DNA of 64,000 nt from Castellaniella sp. UBA6218 (GTDB taxonomy: Bacteria; Pseudomonadota; Gammaproteobacteria; Burkholderiales; Burkholderiaceae_B), in the NCBI GenBank assembly GCA_002421865.1, contig DISE01000036.1, positions 18,335 to 82,334 on the forward strand. The letters run 5' to 3'. Below are positions 1 through 8,549 of the stretch, in pieces; position 1 is the first letter of the stretch; each line of letters starts with the position of its first letter. The notes below the pieces were generated by a model, which worked only from the letters and a program-made list of their open reading frames with translations, searched no databases and was not told the origin of the DNA. The position numbers and the translations under genes are program-made.

Positions 1-226
1 CATCGGCCAGGAGCAGGATGAATTCGGGGCGCCAAAGTTCACGAAAGACGGCATGCCCCGGCTGGCAATGCGCGGCCATGACGTCGAGGAGTTCGTCGGC
101 GTGGTGCAGCGCTACGGCGCCAGCGCCCAGGTGGCGCGGATGGTCGAGGCAGCCAAGCATCCGCCGGCCGTCTCAGGCGCCAGCATCGCGCACGCATGCG
201 GCACCTGCCTGAGGGCCGCCGCCTGA
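1..226 (+). CDS. Phage hypothetical protein, 3' end only
   Basis: The frame is open from the window edge (first full codon at base 2) to TGA at 224-226, giving the last 74 residues of a protein. It ends in a short tail with two cysteines in a CGTC arrangement and an Ala-rich end. It lies 17 bases before the small terminase, so it belongs to the late region or to the end of the early region. I do not recognise the family. Confidence 0.55.
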   Translation, partial: IGQEQDEFGAPKFTKDGMPRLAMRGHDVEEFVGVVQRYGASAQVARMVEAAKHPPAVSGASIAHACGTCLRAAA

Positions 227-243
227 CCTGAAAGGAATTTTGC

Positions 244-705
244 ATGGCAACGCTTACCGATGCGGCCAAGCGCTTCATCGTTCAAGCGCTGGCCTGCTAC
301 GACACCCCCAGCGAGGTGTCGGCGGCCCTGAAGGAAGAGATGGGTGTCGATGTGCCGCGCATGCAGGTCGCCCAGTACGACCCCACGAAGGTGGCCGGCG
401 CCAAGCTGGCGAGAAAGTGGCGCGATCTGTTCGAGGACACGCGCAAGAAGTTTCGTGAGGCCGTGGCAGAGATCCCCATCGCGGACCAGGCCTTCCGGCT
501 GCGCGCCCTGGGCAAGATCTACGACCGGCACATGGCGCGAGGCAACGTGGCGGCCGCAGCGGCTGTGCTCGAGCAGGCCGCCAAGGAGCAGGGCGGCATG
601 TTCACGAACAAACGCGAGGTGAGCGGCCCCAACGGCGGTCCCATCCCGACCATGCCCACCACGATCGAACTGGTGGCCCCCAATGTCCAGCAAAGCGAGG
701 ATTGA
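244..705 (+). CDS. DUF2280-type phage terminase small subunit
   Basis: 153 residues. The order of conserved pieces matches the DUF2280 family found beside phage large terminases: an N-terminal helix-turn-helix-like segment with the DTPSEV and YDPTK patches, then the LFEDTRKKF and IPIADQAFRLR helices, and a C-terminal EQAAKE...NGGPI motif. Its likely job is recognition of the packaging site and recruitment of the motor. It overlaps the large terminase start by 23 bases, as expected for a terminase pair. An AGGAA ribosome site sits just upstream of ATG 244. Confidence 0.8.
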   Translation: MATLTDAAKRFIVQALACYDTPSEVSAALKEEMGVDVPRMQVAQYDPTKVAGAKLARKWRDLFEDTRKKFREAVAEIPIADQAFRLRALGKIYDRHMARGNVAAAAAVLEQAAKEQGGMFTNKREVSGPNGGPIPTMPTTIELVAPNVQQSED

Positions 706-1951
706 GCTACCGCCGAAGCTGATCCCGGTTTTCAGCGGCCCGGCCCGGTATCGCGGCGCCCATGGTGGGCGCGGCAGCGGCAAGACGCGCAGTTTCGCCC
801 TGATGACGGCTGTGCGGGCATATATGTTTGCCGAGGCTGGCGTCTCGGGCAAGATACTGTGCGGCCGCGAGTACATGAACTCGCTGGAAGACTCCTCGAT
901 GGAGGAGGTCAAGCAGGCGATCCTGTCCGTGCCCTGGCTCGACGCCTATTTCGACATCGGCGAGAAGTACATCCGCACGAAGAATCGGCGGGTGTCATAC
1001 GCCTTTGCCGGTCTGCGCCACGGCCTGAACAGCATCAAGTCCAAGGCCCGCATCCTGATCGCGTGGGTCGACGAGGGCGAGGACGTCAGCGAGACGGCGT
1101 GGATCAAGCTGCGCCCGACCGTGCGCGAGGCCGGCTCCGAGATCTGGGTCACCTGGAACCCGGAAAAGGATGGCAGCCCGACCGACAAGCGGTTCCGGAA
1201 AAGCCCGCCGGCCAACAGCCGGATCGCCGAGCTGAACTACACGGACAACCCTTGGTTTCCGCCCGAGCTCGACGAGGAACGGCTCAACGACCGCAATCTG
1301 CTGGACGACCAGACCTACGCCTGGATCTGGGACGGCGCCTACCGTGAGAACAGCGATGCGCAGATTCTGTCCGGGAAGTACCGGGTGGCCGAGTTCACGC
1401 CGGCCGCCGACTGGGACGGCCCGTACTTCGGTATCGACTGGGGTTTCAGCCAGGACCCGACGGCAGGCGTCAAGTGCTGGATTCACGACCAGCGGTTGTA
1501 CATCGAGCACGAGGCCGGCAAGGTCGGACTCGAGAACGACGACATCGCGGACTTCATGATTGCCCGGCTGCCGGGCATCGAGAGCCACGCGGTGCGCGCC
1601 GACTCGGCCCGGCCGGAGACCATCAGCCACGTCAAGAGCAACGGCCGTGGCACACGCAAGTGCCTGCCGCGCATTGTCGGCGTGGAGAAGTGGAAGGGCA
1701 GCGTCGAGGACGGCATCGCGCACCTGCGGTCATACCGCGAGATCGTGATTCATCCGCGCTGCACGAAGACGCTTCACGAGGCGAGGACGTACAGCTACAA
1801 GGTCGACCGCCTGACCGGCGATGTGCTGACGGACATCGTGGACAAGAACAACCACTACATCGACGCGAGCCGCTATGCGCTGGCGCCGCTAATCAAGCGG
1901 CGCACCCCAGCGGGCCTCATGATCCCCAAGCGCCTACTTCAAGGCAGGTAA
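683..1951 (+). CDS. Phage terminase large subunit (PBSX/Terminase_3 type)
   Basis: 422 residues, normal for the family. The N-terminal ATPase has a Walker A motif GGRGSGKT at residues 28-35 and a Walker B ending in D130-E131 (IAWVDEGE). The C-terminal RNase H-like nuclease begins at about residue 248 with FGIDWGFSQDP, whose Asp is a metal ligand in this fold. It powers DNA packaging into the prohead and makes the packaging cuts. It follows the DUF2280 subunit and precedes the portal, so the packaging module is in canonical order. Confidence 0.93.
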   Translation: MSSKARIELPPKLIPVFSGPARYRGAHGGRGSGKTRSFALMTAVRAYMFAEAGVSGKILCGREYMNSLEDSSMEEVKQAILSVPWLDAYFDIGEKYIRTKNRRVSYAFAGLRHGLNSIKSKARILIAWVDEGEDVSETAWIKLRPTVREAGSEIWVTWNPEKDGSPTDKRFRKSPPANSRIAELNYTDNPWFPPELDEERLNDRNLLDDQTYAWIWDGAYRENSDAQILSGKYRVAEFTPAADWDGPYFGIDWGFSQDPTAGVKCWIHDQRLYIEHEAGKVGLENDDIADFMIARLPGIESHAVRADSARPETISHVKSNGRGTRKCLPRIVGVEKWKGSVEDGIAHLRSYREIVIHPRCTKTLHEARTYSYKVDRLTGDVLTDIVDKNNHYIDASRYALAPLIKRRTPAGLMIPKRLLQGR

Positions 1952-2176
1952 ATGCCCATTTTCAAGGTATTCGCACGAGACAACAGCGTCTCGCTGGTGA
2001 TCCGTGCGCGCTGCATTTCCTGCGCGCGCCGGATGGCCGCAGAGCGCAGCCCGGCCGATGAATTCGTACTGTGGTCCGATTCGCAGCAGTCTGGCGTCGA
2101 GTGGATCAGCAACCCCGAGGCCCAGGGCTATCTGACCGAGGGCCGCGCCGGCATCATCAAACGGATTTCAGCATGA
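1952..2176 (+). CDS. Small phage protein of unknown function
   Basis: 74 residues starting one base after the terminase stop codon. It contains a CISC cysteine pair early and ends with a TGA that overlaps the portal ATG by 4 bases (ATGA). Tight coupling on both sides argues that it is a real gene. No family is recognised; the cysteine pair may bind metal, but only one pair is visible. Confidence 0.6.
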   Translation: MPIFKVFARDNSVSLVIRARCISCARRMAAERSPADEFVLWSDSQQSGVEWISNPEAQGYLTEGRAGIIKRISA

Positions 2177-3537
2177 CCGACAAAATGACCCTGGCCGTGA
2201 ACCATGCGCTCAACGACATGCGCATGGCCCGCGCCCGCATGGAGTTGCTGAATTCAGGCATGGGGCTGGATGCCAAACGCAACGCGGCGTGGTGCGAGTA
2301 TGGCTTCAAGGAAGACCTGGACTTTCAAGACTTCTACAAGCTATACCGACGCGGCGGCGTGGCCTATGGTGCCGTCGAAAAGATCATTGGCGCCTGCTGG
2401 AAGACCAACCCCTGGGTAATCGAGGGCGACGACCAGGACGAATCCCGGCCAGAGACGGCCTGGGAGCGCAAGCTCAAGACCCTGGCGTCCGTCGCGTTCT
2501 GGCGCAGGATCGCCGAGGCCGACCGCCGCCGGCTGGTGGGGCGATTCTCAGGCCTGATCCTGCGTATTCGAGACAGCCAGGCCTGGGATCAGCCAGTGCG
2601 TGGAAGCAGCCCGGCGCTGGTGGATGTGATTCCTGCTTGGGCTGGCGCCCTGCAGCCCGTCGAGTTCGACGCCGAGCCGAACTCCGACCGCTACGGCCTG
2701 CCGAAATACTGGCAGTACACCCAGACCACGGCGAACGGCAGCCGCAGCCAGGTCAAAATCCACTACGACCGCATCCACATCCTGGGTGACTGGACGGCGG
2801 ATGCCATCGGGTTCCTGGAGCCCGCCTACAACGCCTTCGTGAGCTTGGAAAAGGTCGAGGGTGGTAGCGGCGAGTCGTTTCTGAAGAACGCCGCGCGCCA
2901 GATGGCCGTGAACTTCGACAAGGAAACGAATCTTCGCGACCTGGCCGACATGTACGGCGTGAAGCTGGAAGACCTGCAAGAGCAATTCAACGCCGCCGCC
3001 CGCGAGGTCAACAGTGCCAATGATCTGCTGATGATCCTGCAGGGCGCGAACGTTACGCCGCTGGTAACCAATGTCCCGGACCCGAAGCCGACCTACGACG
3101 TGAACTTGCAGACGGCGGCCGCCGCTCTGGACATCCCCACAAAGATATTGGTGGGCATGCAAACCGGCGAGCGCGCCAGCAGCGAGGATCAGAAGTACTT
3201 CAATGCCCGGTGCCAGTCGCGCCGCGGCGATCTGGGTTTCGAGATCCATGAGCTGTTCGAGCACCTGATGCGAATTCGTGCGGTCGATCGCATCGCCGAC
3301 TACACGGTCATGTGGGACGACCTGACCGATGCGACCCAGGCCGACAAGCTGGCCAGCGCGAAGCTGATGAGTGAGATCAACGCTCAGGCCATCGCCACCG
3401 GCGAGACGGTGTTTACTGGCGGAGAAATCCGCACGGCGGCCGGATACGACCCCGAGGATGCTCCTGATCCGCTGGGCGAAGACGACGAGGATGAGGATGG
3501 CGACGAAGCCAAAACCGCCGATCCTGCCCGCGAATAA
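2173..3537 (+). CDS. Phage portal protein (DUF1073 / Phage_portal_3 family)
   Basis: 454 residues from ATG 2173; a longer open frame extends upstream to 2071, but the ATGA overlap with the preceding gene favours 2173. The protein has DUF1073-like landmarks: FYKLYRRGG near the N-terminus, the HYDRIHILGDW strand, and LDIPTKILVGMQTGERASSEDQ in the second half. The C-terminus is a long Asp/Glu-rich tail. It would form the dodecameric ring at the capsid vertex through which DNA enters. It lies between the terminase and the minor head protein. Confidence 0.9.
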   Translation: MTDKMTLAVNHALNDMRMARARMELLNSGMGLDAKRNAAWCEYGFKEDLDFQDFYKLYRRGGVAYGAVEKIIGACWKTNPWVIEGDDQDESRPETAWERKLKTLASVAFWRRIAEADRRRLVGRFSGLILRIRDSQAWDQPVRGSSPALVDVIPAWAGALQPVEFDAEPNSDRYGLPKYWQYTQTTANGSRSQVKIHYDRIHILGDWTADAIGFLEPAYNAFVSLEKVEGGSGESFLKNAARQMAVNFDKETNLRDLADMYGVKLEDLQEQFNAAAREVNSANDLLMILQGANVTPLVTNVPDPKPTYDVNLQTAAAALDIPTKILVGMQTGERASSEDQKYFNARCQSRRGDLGFEIHELFEHLMRIRAVDRIADYTVMWDDLTDATQADKLASAKLMSEINAQAIATGETVFTGGEIRTAAGYDPEDAPDPLGEDDEDEDGDEAKTADPARE

Positions 3538-4450
3538 GGAGGATCCCACCGGCGTCGATCGCTTGGAACGCGGGGCTATGCGTGAGTTCGGGCGGCGCAT
3601 CCGCAAGATCGCCCGGGGCTACGTCAAGTTGCTGGATCGCATCCCGGCCGAGCCGGTCGTGAACAAAACCGCAACGGACACCAAGGCCCGCCGGTACTCG
3701 TTTCGACTCGACCAGTACCTGCTGTCCTCGATCCTGGAAGAGGGCGCCAGCCTGGTCGATTCGCTGCTTGCCGATCCGCGTGACCCGTGGTTTTTCGAGG
3801 CGTACGTAGTCGTGTCCTATCGGCGCGGCACCGCCCAGGCCTTCGCCAACCTCGCACAACAGTCACCCGCGTACCTGGCTGGACAGATGAGCGTGGCCGA
3901 CATCATGAGGAGCGACCCGTACCGTCGGCGCATGGCGCTGGTCCAGGCGCGCGAATTTGAGGAAATGAAGGGTTTGGCCGGAACGGTGAAATCCAACATG
4001 GCGCGGGCCCTGACCGACGGCATCGGTCGGGGCCTGAACCCACGCAGCATCGCCCGCAATCTGACCGACCAGGCCGGCATCGAGGCACGACGCGCGAACC
4101 GGATCGCTAGATCCGAGGTGCCGATGGCGCTGCGCCGGGCCCGCTGGGATGAATCCGACGAGGGTGCTGACCGCTATGGCCTGCGTGGCAAGCAGATGCA
4201 CCTGTCGGCCTTGTCGCCGACGACTCGGGCCACGCACGCGGCACGCCACGGAAATCTGTACACGACCGACCAGGTGCGGGACTGGTACAGCAGGGACGGC
4301 AACTCGATCAACTGCAAGTGCAGCCAGACCTTCGTGCTGGTGGACGAGAACGGCAAGCCGCTCGTGCCAGCCATCCAGCAGCGCGCCTTGGACACCAAGC
4401 GCGTCATGCGCGAGAAGCACAACGGCCCGTGGGCCGACGAGGAAGAATGA
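3497..4450 (+). CDS. Phage minor head / head morphogenesis protein (Mu F / SPP1 gp7-like)
   Basis: 317 residues from ATG 3497, which is preceded by GAGG. The frame is open back to 3371, but that part shows portal-shadow composition. The second half carries the head-morphogenesis signature: helices with NLTDQAG and ANRIARSEVPMALRRAR, then HAARHGNLYTTD and a CKCSQTFVL cysteine pair near the C-terminus. Such proteins are associated with the portal and are ejected or help capsid assembly. It overlaps the portal gene by 41 bases. Confidence 0.82.
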   Translation: MATKPKPPILPANKEDPTGVDRLERGAMREFGRRIRKIARGYVKLLDRIPAEPVVNKTATDTKARRYSFRLDQYLLSSILEEGASLVDSLLADPRDPWFFEAYVVVSYRRGTAQAFANLAQQSPAYLAGQMSVADIMRSDPYRRRMALVQAREFEEMKGLAGTVKSNMARALTDGIGRGLNPRSIARNLTDQAGIEARRANRIARSEVPMALRRARWDESDEGADRYGLRGKQMHLSALSPTTRATHAARHGNLYTTDQVRDWYSRDGNSINCKCSQTFVLVDENGKPLVPAIQQRALDTKRVMREKHNGPWADEEE

Positions 4451-5802
4451 TGAAGAAGCGAGACATCGTGCTGCAGGTCAATGATGGCCTGGATCCGACG
4501 CTGGCCGGACGCCGGCCGCCGGTGGATCAGGCCGGGCGCACCCAGGTCAACATCACGACCCAGGTCAACGCCGCCCAGATCCGCCGCGAGACCTACAACG
4601 GTCGCGCGCATTGGGTGGTGCCGTCCTACACGCTGCCCGCCAATGTCGTCATGAACGGCGGCCTGTACCCGGCAGCCGAGATCGACGCCCACTACCAGCA
4701 GCTCGAGGACACGCTGGCCCCGCTGGGTCATCCGACGGTGGACGGCCAGTTTGTGTCCGCGTTCTCGCCGGAAGGCATCAACGTCGGGCACGTGGGCGCC
4801 TGGAACCGCAACGTCAAGAAATCCGGCAATCGGGTCTACATCGAGAAGTGGATCGACACGGAAGTCGCCCAGATGTCCGAGGGCGGCCGCCGGTTGCTGG
4901 AACGTTTGGAAGCGCTGGAAAAGGGCGAGGACGTGCCGCCGATCCATACCAGCGTGGCGGTGTTCCTGGAGCGCCTGGACGCCAGCGAAGAACAGCAGAC
5001 CCAGGGCGCCGAGTGGGTTGCCAGGATCCACGGTATGGATCACGACGCAATCCTGCTCGACCAGGTCGGCGCCGCGACCCCGGAGCAAGGCGTCGGCATG
5101 ATGGTCAATGCCGACCAGGCACAGCCGTTAGCCGCCAACGCCGGCGCGCTGGTGGGCGAATCCTACCGGCAGCGTGAGGAACGTCTGAGCCAAGCCGCCC
5201 GCAAGCGCTGGGCGACTGGCACCGATGAATACGTCTGGGTCGCGGATTTCACCGACAGCCAGGCTGTGATCGTGCGCAACGGCGGCGTCTCCGAGGTCTA
5301 CGCCTACGAGGACAAGGGTGGCGCGATCGCGTTTGCCGACGCGGGTAGTCCTGTTGTGCGACAGGAATCGTGGGTCACCACAGTCACCAATTCACTCAAA
5401 CGACTTTTCAACCAGCAGGCCCGGCCTGCAGTCAACAAGGAGGGCGATATGCCTCTGACCCCTGAAGAACGGGCCGCATTGGTCAAGGAAACCAGCGACA
5501 CCGTGGCCGCGAATGTGGCCGAACAACTCAAGCCCCTGACGGATGCCGTGACGGCGCTGCAGGCCAACCAGACCGCGCTGTCCGAGCAACTGACTGCCAA
5601 CGCCCGTGCCGAAGAAGCCGAGAAGCGCAAGGCGGTCGCCGCGGTGCACGGCGATGTCGTCGCCAATGCGCTGTCCGGAGAGGCCCTGGACACCATGTTC
5701 AAGAGCCTGGGCACCGCCGCCACCATCGGCGCGAACGCCGCCAATCAACCGCAGGATGAGGGCGCCCCGGATCCTGCTGCCTACTTCGGAGGTGCGAAAT
5801 GA
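4447..5802 (+). CDS. Putative head maturation protease with C-terminal scaffold region
   Basis: 451 residues; ATG 4447 overlaps the previous stop (ATGATG context). The N-terminal 250 residues look like a prohead-protease or DUF2213-like region, with HPTVDGQFVSAFSPEGIN and NRVYIEKWIDTEVA segments. The last 115 residues, from MPLTPEERAALVK, are helical, charged and coiled-coil-like, as in scaffold proteins. Position directly before the decoration and capsid genes fits a protease-scaffold fusion. I cannot point to a proven catalytic triad, so the protease call is an inference from position and general resemblance. Confidence 0.6.
   Translation: MMKKRDIVLQVNDGLDPTLAGRRPPVDQAGRTQVNITTQVNAAQIRRETYNGRAHWVVPSYTLPANVVMNGGLYPAAEIDAHYQQLEDTLAPLGHPTVDGQFVSAFSPEGINVGHVGAWNRNVKKSGNRVYIEKWIDTEVAQMSEGGRRLLERLEALEKGEDVPPIHTSVAVFLERLDASEEQQTQGAEWVARIHGMDHDAILLDQVGAATPEQGVGMMVNADQAQPLAANAGALVGESYRQREERLSQAARKRWATGTDEYVWVADFTDSQAVIVRNGGVSEVYAYEDKGGAIAFADAGSPVVRQESWVTTVTNSLKRLFNQQARPAVNKEGDMPLTPEERAALVKETSDTVAANVAEQLKPLTDAVTALQANQTALSEQLTANARAEEAEKRKAVAAVHGDVVANALSGEALDTMFKSLGTAATIGANAANQPQDEGAPDPAAYFGGAK
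5449..5802 (+). CDS. Probable nested in-frame scaffold protein (internal start)
   Basis: ATG 5449 lies in frame inside the protease-like gene. It is preceded by AAGGAGGG at 5437-5444, one of the strongest ribosome binding sites in the prophage. Translation from it gives 117 residues that are almost entirely helical and charged (TPEERAALVKETSD, then Gln/Ala-rich heptads), as expected for an assembly scaffold. The arrangement copies the known lambda C/Nu3 plan, where the scaffold is the C-terminal part of the protease gene. Independent production from this start is an inference. Confidence 0.6.
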   Translation: MPLTPEERAALVKETSDTVAANVAEQLKPLTDAVTALQANQTALSEQLTANARAEEAEKRKAVAAVHGDVVANALSGEALDTMFKSLGTAATIGANAANQPQDEGAPDPAAYFGGAK

Positions 5803-6248
5803 GCCGCTATCGTCGCGTCAACATTGACGGTCAGTCCCTGTACAAGACCGAAACCCGCCTCACGGCGGCCAACCTCAAGCCCGGCACCTTCGCCACCATC
5901 AACGGCTCCGATAAGTTCGCTCAGGCAACCGCCGTCGCGGGTCGGATGTATGTGATCGATGTCGCTTATCACGAGGGGCTGACCATCACTGACTCGGTTC
6001 CGGCCGGCCATTCGGCCATCGGCAACTACGTCGAGGAGGGCCGCGAACTCGCCATCCTGTGCGCCGCCGGGACCTATGAGAAGGACACGCCGATCAAGGT
6101 CAATTCGTCCGGCCAGGGCGCGGTCGGCGTGGATGGCACCGACGCCATCGTGGGCTTCTCGCAAGACGAGTTCACGGTGGGTGCTGGCCAGACCGAATTC
6201 ATCCGCGTGCGGATGCGCGCAACCCAGAAACCCGGCGCTGCCGTCTAA
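5799..6248 (+). CDS. Putative capsid decoration / structural cement-like protein
   Basis: 149 residues, beta-rich with few charged helices. It overlaps the previous stop by 4 bases and lies 11 bases before the major capsid gene. Small beta proteins at this position are usually head-decoration or cement proteins. The VGFSQDEFTVGAGQTEFIRVRM stretch near the C-terminus resembles the repeated strands of that class. Function rests mainly on position. Confidence 0.55.
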   Translation: MSRYRRVNIDGQSLYKTETRLTAANLKPGTFATINGSDKFAQATAVAGRMYVIDVAYHEGLTITDSVPAGHSAIGNYVEEGRELAILCAAGTYEKDTPIKVNSSGQGAVGVDGTDAIVGFSQDEFTVGAGQTEFIRVRMRATQKPGAAV

Positions 6249-6259
6249 GGAGATCACAC

Positions 6260-7345
6260 ATGTTTTTCACTCCCCAAACCCTGGCGGCCAATAGCCGCCT
6301 GCGCGGCCACTGGGCGGACCTGTGGGCCAACCGCAATATCTACAACCGCCAGCACCGGACGATGGTCGAGGCCAATCGCGCCCAGATGACGTCCGATATG
6401 CTGGCCTGCAACGCTGTGGGCGGTTTCGCGCGCGACTTCTGGGCCGAGATCGACAACCAGGTCATCCAGATGCGCGACACCGAAACGGGCATGGAGATCC
6501 TGACCGATTTGTTGGCTGTGCAGACGGTGCTGCCGGTGGGCAAGACCGCCAAGCTGTACAACATGGTGGGCGACATCGCCGACGATGTCTCGGTGAGCTT
6601 GGACGGTCAGGCGCCGTTCTCGTTCGATCACACCGAGTACAACACCGGCGGCGACCCGATCCCGGTCTTCACGGCCGGGTATGGCGTGAACTGGCGCCAC
6701 GCGGCCGGACTGGGCACCGTGGGGTTGGACCTGGTGCTTGACTCCCAGGAAGCGAAGCTGCGCAAGTACAACAAGCGCCTGGTTTCGTACCTGCTCGATG
6801 GCAACGACAAAATCAAGGTCGAAAGCTACGAGGCCAAGGGCCTGCGCAATCACGCCAACACCAAGAAGATCGACCTGAAGACGGCCGGCGCATCGGGTGC
6901 CGCGATCAACTTGGCCACGGCCAACCAGACCGACCTGAACAAGTTTTTCACCAGTGGCGCCTTCGGCCAGACGGCCAGGGTCAACCGGGTCGACGCTTAT
7001 GACGTGGTGTGGGTCTCTCCTGAGATCTTCGGCAACCTGAACGCGCCGTACCTTGACAGCAACGGCATTGCGACCGATCGCACGATCCTGCAGGTCTTCG
7101 GGCCGCGTTGGAACGTGCGTGAGTTCCGCATGACCTATGCGCTGTCCGGCAACGAGCTGTTGGGCTACCAGCGCCGCCGCGACGTGGTGACGCCCCTGGT
7201 GGGAATGACCACGGGCGTCGTGCCGCTGCCGCGTCCGCTGCCCAACGTCAACTACAACTTCCAGATTATGGGCGCCATGGGCATCCAGGTGAAAGCTGAC
7301 GATGCCGGCCTGTCCGGCGTTGTGTACGCGGCTGATCTGACCTAA
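6260..7345 (+). CDS. Major capsid protein (DUF6260-like)
   Basis: 361 residues, preceded by AAGGAG. The protein has the order of an HK97-fold major capsid protein of the DUF6260 group: a helical N-arm (LRGHWADLWANRNIYNRQ), an IYN/ETGMEILTDLL segment, a central domain with AYDVVWVSPEIFGNLNAPY, and a C-terminal GAMGIQVKADDAGLSGVVYA strand. It builds the icosahedral shell. It lies between the decoration gene and a small HeH-like protein, in normal head-module order. Confidence 0.85.
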   Translation: MFFTPQTLAANSRLRGHWADLWANRNIYNRQHRTMVEANRAQMTSDMLACNAVGGFARDFWAEIDNQVIQMRDTETGMEILTDLLAVQTVLPVGKTAKLYNMVGDIADDVSVSLDGQAPFSFDHTEYNTGGDPIPVFTAGYGVNWRHAAGLGTVGLDLVLDSQEAKLRKYNKRLVSYLLDGNDKIKVESYEAKGLRNHANTKKIDLKTAGASGAAINLATANQTDLNKFFTSGAFGQTARVNRVDAYDVVWVSPEIFGNLNAPYLDSNGIATDRTILQVFGPRWNVREFRMTYALSGNELLGYQRRRDVVTPLVGMTTGVVPLPRPLPNVNYNFQIMGAMGIQVKADDAGLSGVVYAADLT

Positions 7346-7357
7346 CAGGGGCACGAC

Positions 7358-7642
7358 ATGAAATACATCGTCATTCGCCCCTGGCATGGGGTCGAGAAGG
7401 GCGCTGTGGTGGACTTGAAGCATCTCCACCCGGCACTCAAGACCAACGTGCGCCTCATCGGTGGCGAAGTCGCCGAACTGGTGCCTGCCACGTTCGACCC
7501 TGCCGGCAACAAGCCCCCGACCAAGGGGGCTATTGCCAAGCGGCTGAAAGAGCTCCAAATCGAGTTCGACGGACGCAAGAGTGCCGAAGAGCTGGCGGCC
7601 CTGCTGCCCGACAGCGACCCGCTGAAACCCACCACCGAATAA
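7358..7642 (+). CDS. Small phage protein with HeH/LEM-like C-terminal motif
   Basis: 94 residues. The first 50 form a small beta-rich segment (MKYIVIRPWHGVEKGAVVD). The C-terminal part, KGAIAKRLKELQIEFD...SAEELAALL, has the helix-extended-loop-helix pattern seen in small phage proteins next to capsid genes. The role is unknown, but the position suggests head completion. The gene ends just before a tandem hairpin terminator. Confidence 0.6.
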   Translation: MKYIVIRPWHGVEKGAVVDLKHLHPALKTNVRLIGGEVAELVPATFDPAGNKPPTKGAIAKRLKELQIEFDGRKSAEELAALLPDSDPLKPTTE

Positions 7643-7684
7643 CCGCCCGCGAGGCGGTTTCTTTTTGCCCCGCTTCGGCGGGGC
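7641..7684 (+). terminator. Tandem hairpins after the head module
   Basis: ACCGCC (7642-7647) pairs with GGCGGT (7653-7658) and is followed by TTTCTTTTT, a typical intrinsic terminator. A second hairpin, GCCCCGC-TTCG-GCGGGGC, occupies 7667-7684 with a stable UUCG loop. Together they would reduce read-through from capsid expression into head-tail joining genes. Confidence 0.8.
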
Positions 7685-7705
7685 CCCAATTCTTGGAATC
7701 GAGCC

Positions 7706-8107
7706 ATGGTGACCATCGATCAGGCTACGCAGTATCTGGAAGGCCAGGGCATCACGCTGCCCGATTTCGTCGTGACCGCGCTGGTCGAGCAGGCCAACAC
7801 GATCGAGGATTGCCTGAGCGCCCATTACACGCCTGCCACGGCCCTGTTGATCCAGCTCTACTTACTGGGCCTCATGGGCCTAGGGCAGGGCGACAAGTAC
7901 ATCAGCAGCCAGTCGGCCGCCAGCGGCGCGTCCCGATCGTTCCGGTACCAGTCCTTCGCCGACCGCTGGCGCGGCGCTATGTCGCTGCTGCGCGGCCTGG
8001 ACAAGAACGGGTGCGCCACTGGCTTGATCCCGCCCGACCCGACCAGGGCATCTGCTGGCTTCTGGGTGGCCACGGGTGGCTGCATGCAGGGCGGCGGAAA
8101 TGTCTGA
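7706..8107 (+). CDS. Head-tail connector-like protein
   Basis: 133 residues, mostly helical, starting MVTIDQATQYLEGQGITLPDFVV. The size, the position right after the capsid terminator and the helical start fit the gp6/gp15-type adaptor proteins that join portal to tail. No catalytic motif is present. The family assignment is from position. Confidence 0.55.
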   Translation: MVTIDQATQYLEGQGITLPDFVVTALVEQANTIEDCLSAHYTPATALLIQLYLLGLMGLGQGDKYISSQSAASGASRSFRYQSFADRWRGAMSLLRGLDKNGCATGLIPPDPTRASAGFWVATGGCMQGGGNV

Positions 8108-8447
8108 GGTTGCGCGCTGGAGCTACCAGAACACCGCCACCGTGCGTCCGTTCACCGGCCGCAATGACTGGGACGGCGGCAACACCTATGGCGCGCCGTT
8201 TGAGATCGCCTGCACGTGGACGGCAGCCGCTGAAATGGTGCGAGAAACCGGCGGGCAGAGCGGCGCCAGGGGCGCTGAGTTCGTTGCCAAGCACCTGATC
8301 TTCACTGAAGACAAGCGCCCCAAATATCTGGACCTGATTCAACTAAACGGTCACTCCGACTGGGAAGAGATCAGGGCCGTCACGGAGTGGGATATGTCGA
8401 GCCTGGACGAGCCTGACAGTCCTGATTTTCGTCTCGCAACCGCATAG
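8100..8447 (+). CDS. Putative head-tail closure (stopper) protein
   Basis: 115 residues from ATG 8100, which overlaps the previous gene by 8 bases. It is beta-rich (WSYQNTATVRPFTGRNDWDGGNTYGAPFEIACTW), as expected for a small barrel stopper protein at the head-tail interface. No motif proves it; the assignment follows from the order connector, stopper, gp10-like, terminator. Confidence 0.5.
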   Translation: MSEVARWSYQNTATVRPFTGRNDWDGGNTYGAPFEIACTWTAAAEMVRETGGQSGARGAEFVAKHLIFTEDKRPKYLDLIQLNGHSDWEEIRAVTEWDMSSLDEPDSPDFRLATA

Positions 8448-8457
8448 GAGCATCACC

Positions 8458-8547
8458 ATGGATTACCTGATCGGAACCGGCCTTGTGGCCTTCGTCTTCG
8501 GCGTGGCCGCCACCCTCATCGTGCTGAAAATGCGCGATCGGATGTAG
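8458..8547 (+). CDS. 29-residue single-pass membrane microprotein
   Basis: ATG 8458 follows AGGAG at 8446-8450 with good spacing, and the frame ends at TAG 8547, two bases before the next start. The product is one hydrophobic helix (residues 3-22) with a short basic tail (KMRDRM). The ribosome site and perfect fit between two genes argue that it is translated. Function is unknown. Confidence 0.6.
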   Translation: MDYLIGTGLVAFVFGVAATLIVLKMRDRM

Positions 8548-8549
8548 TC

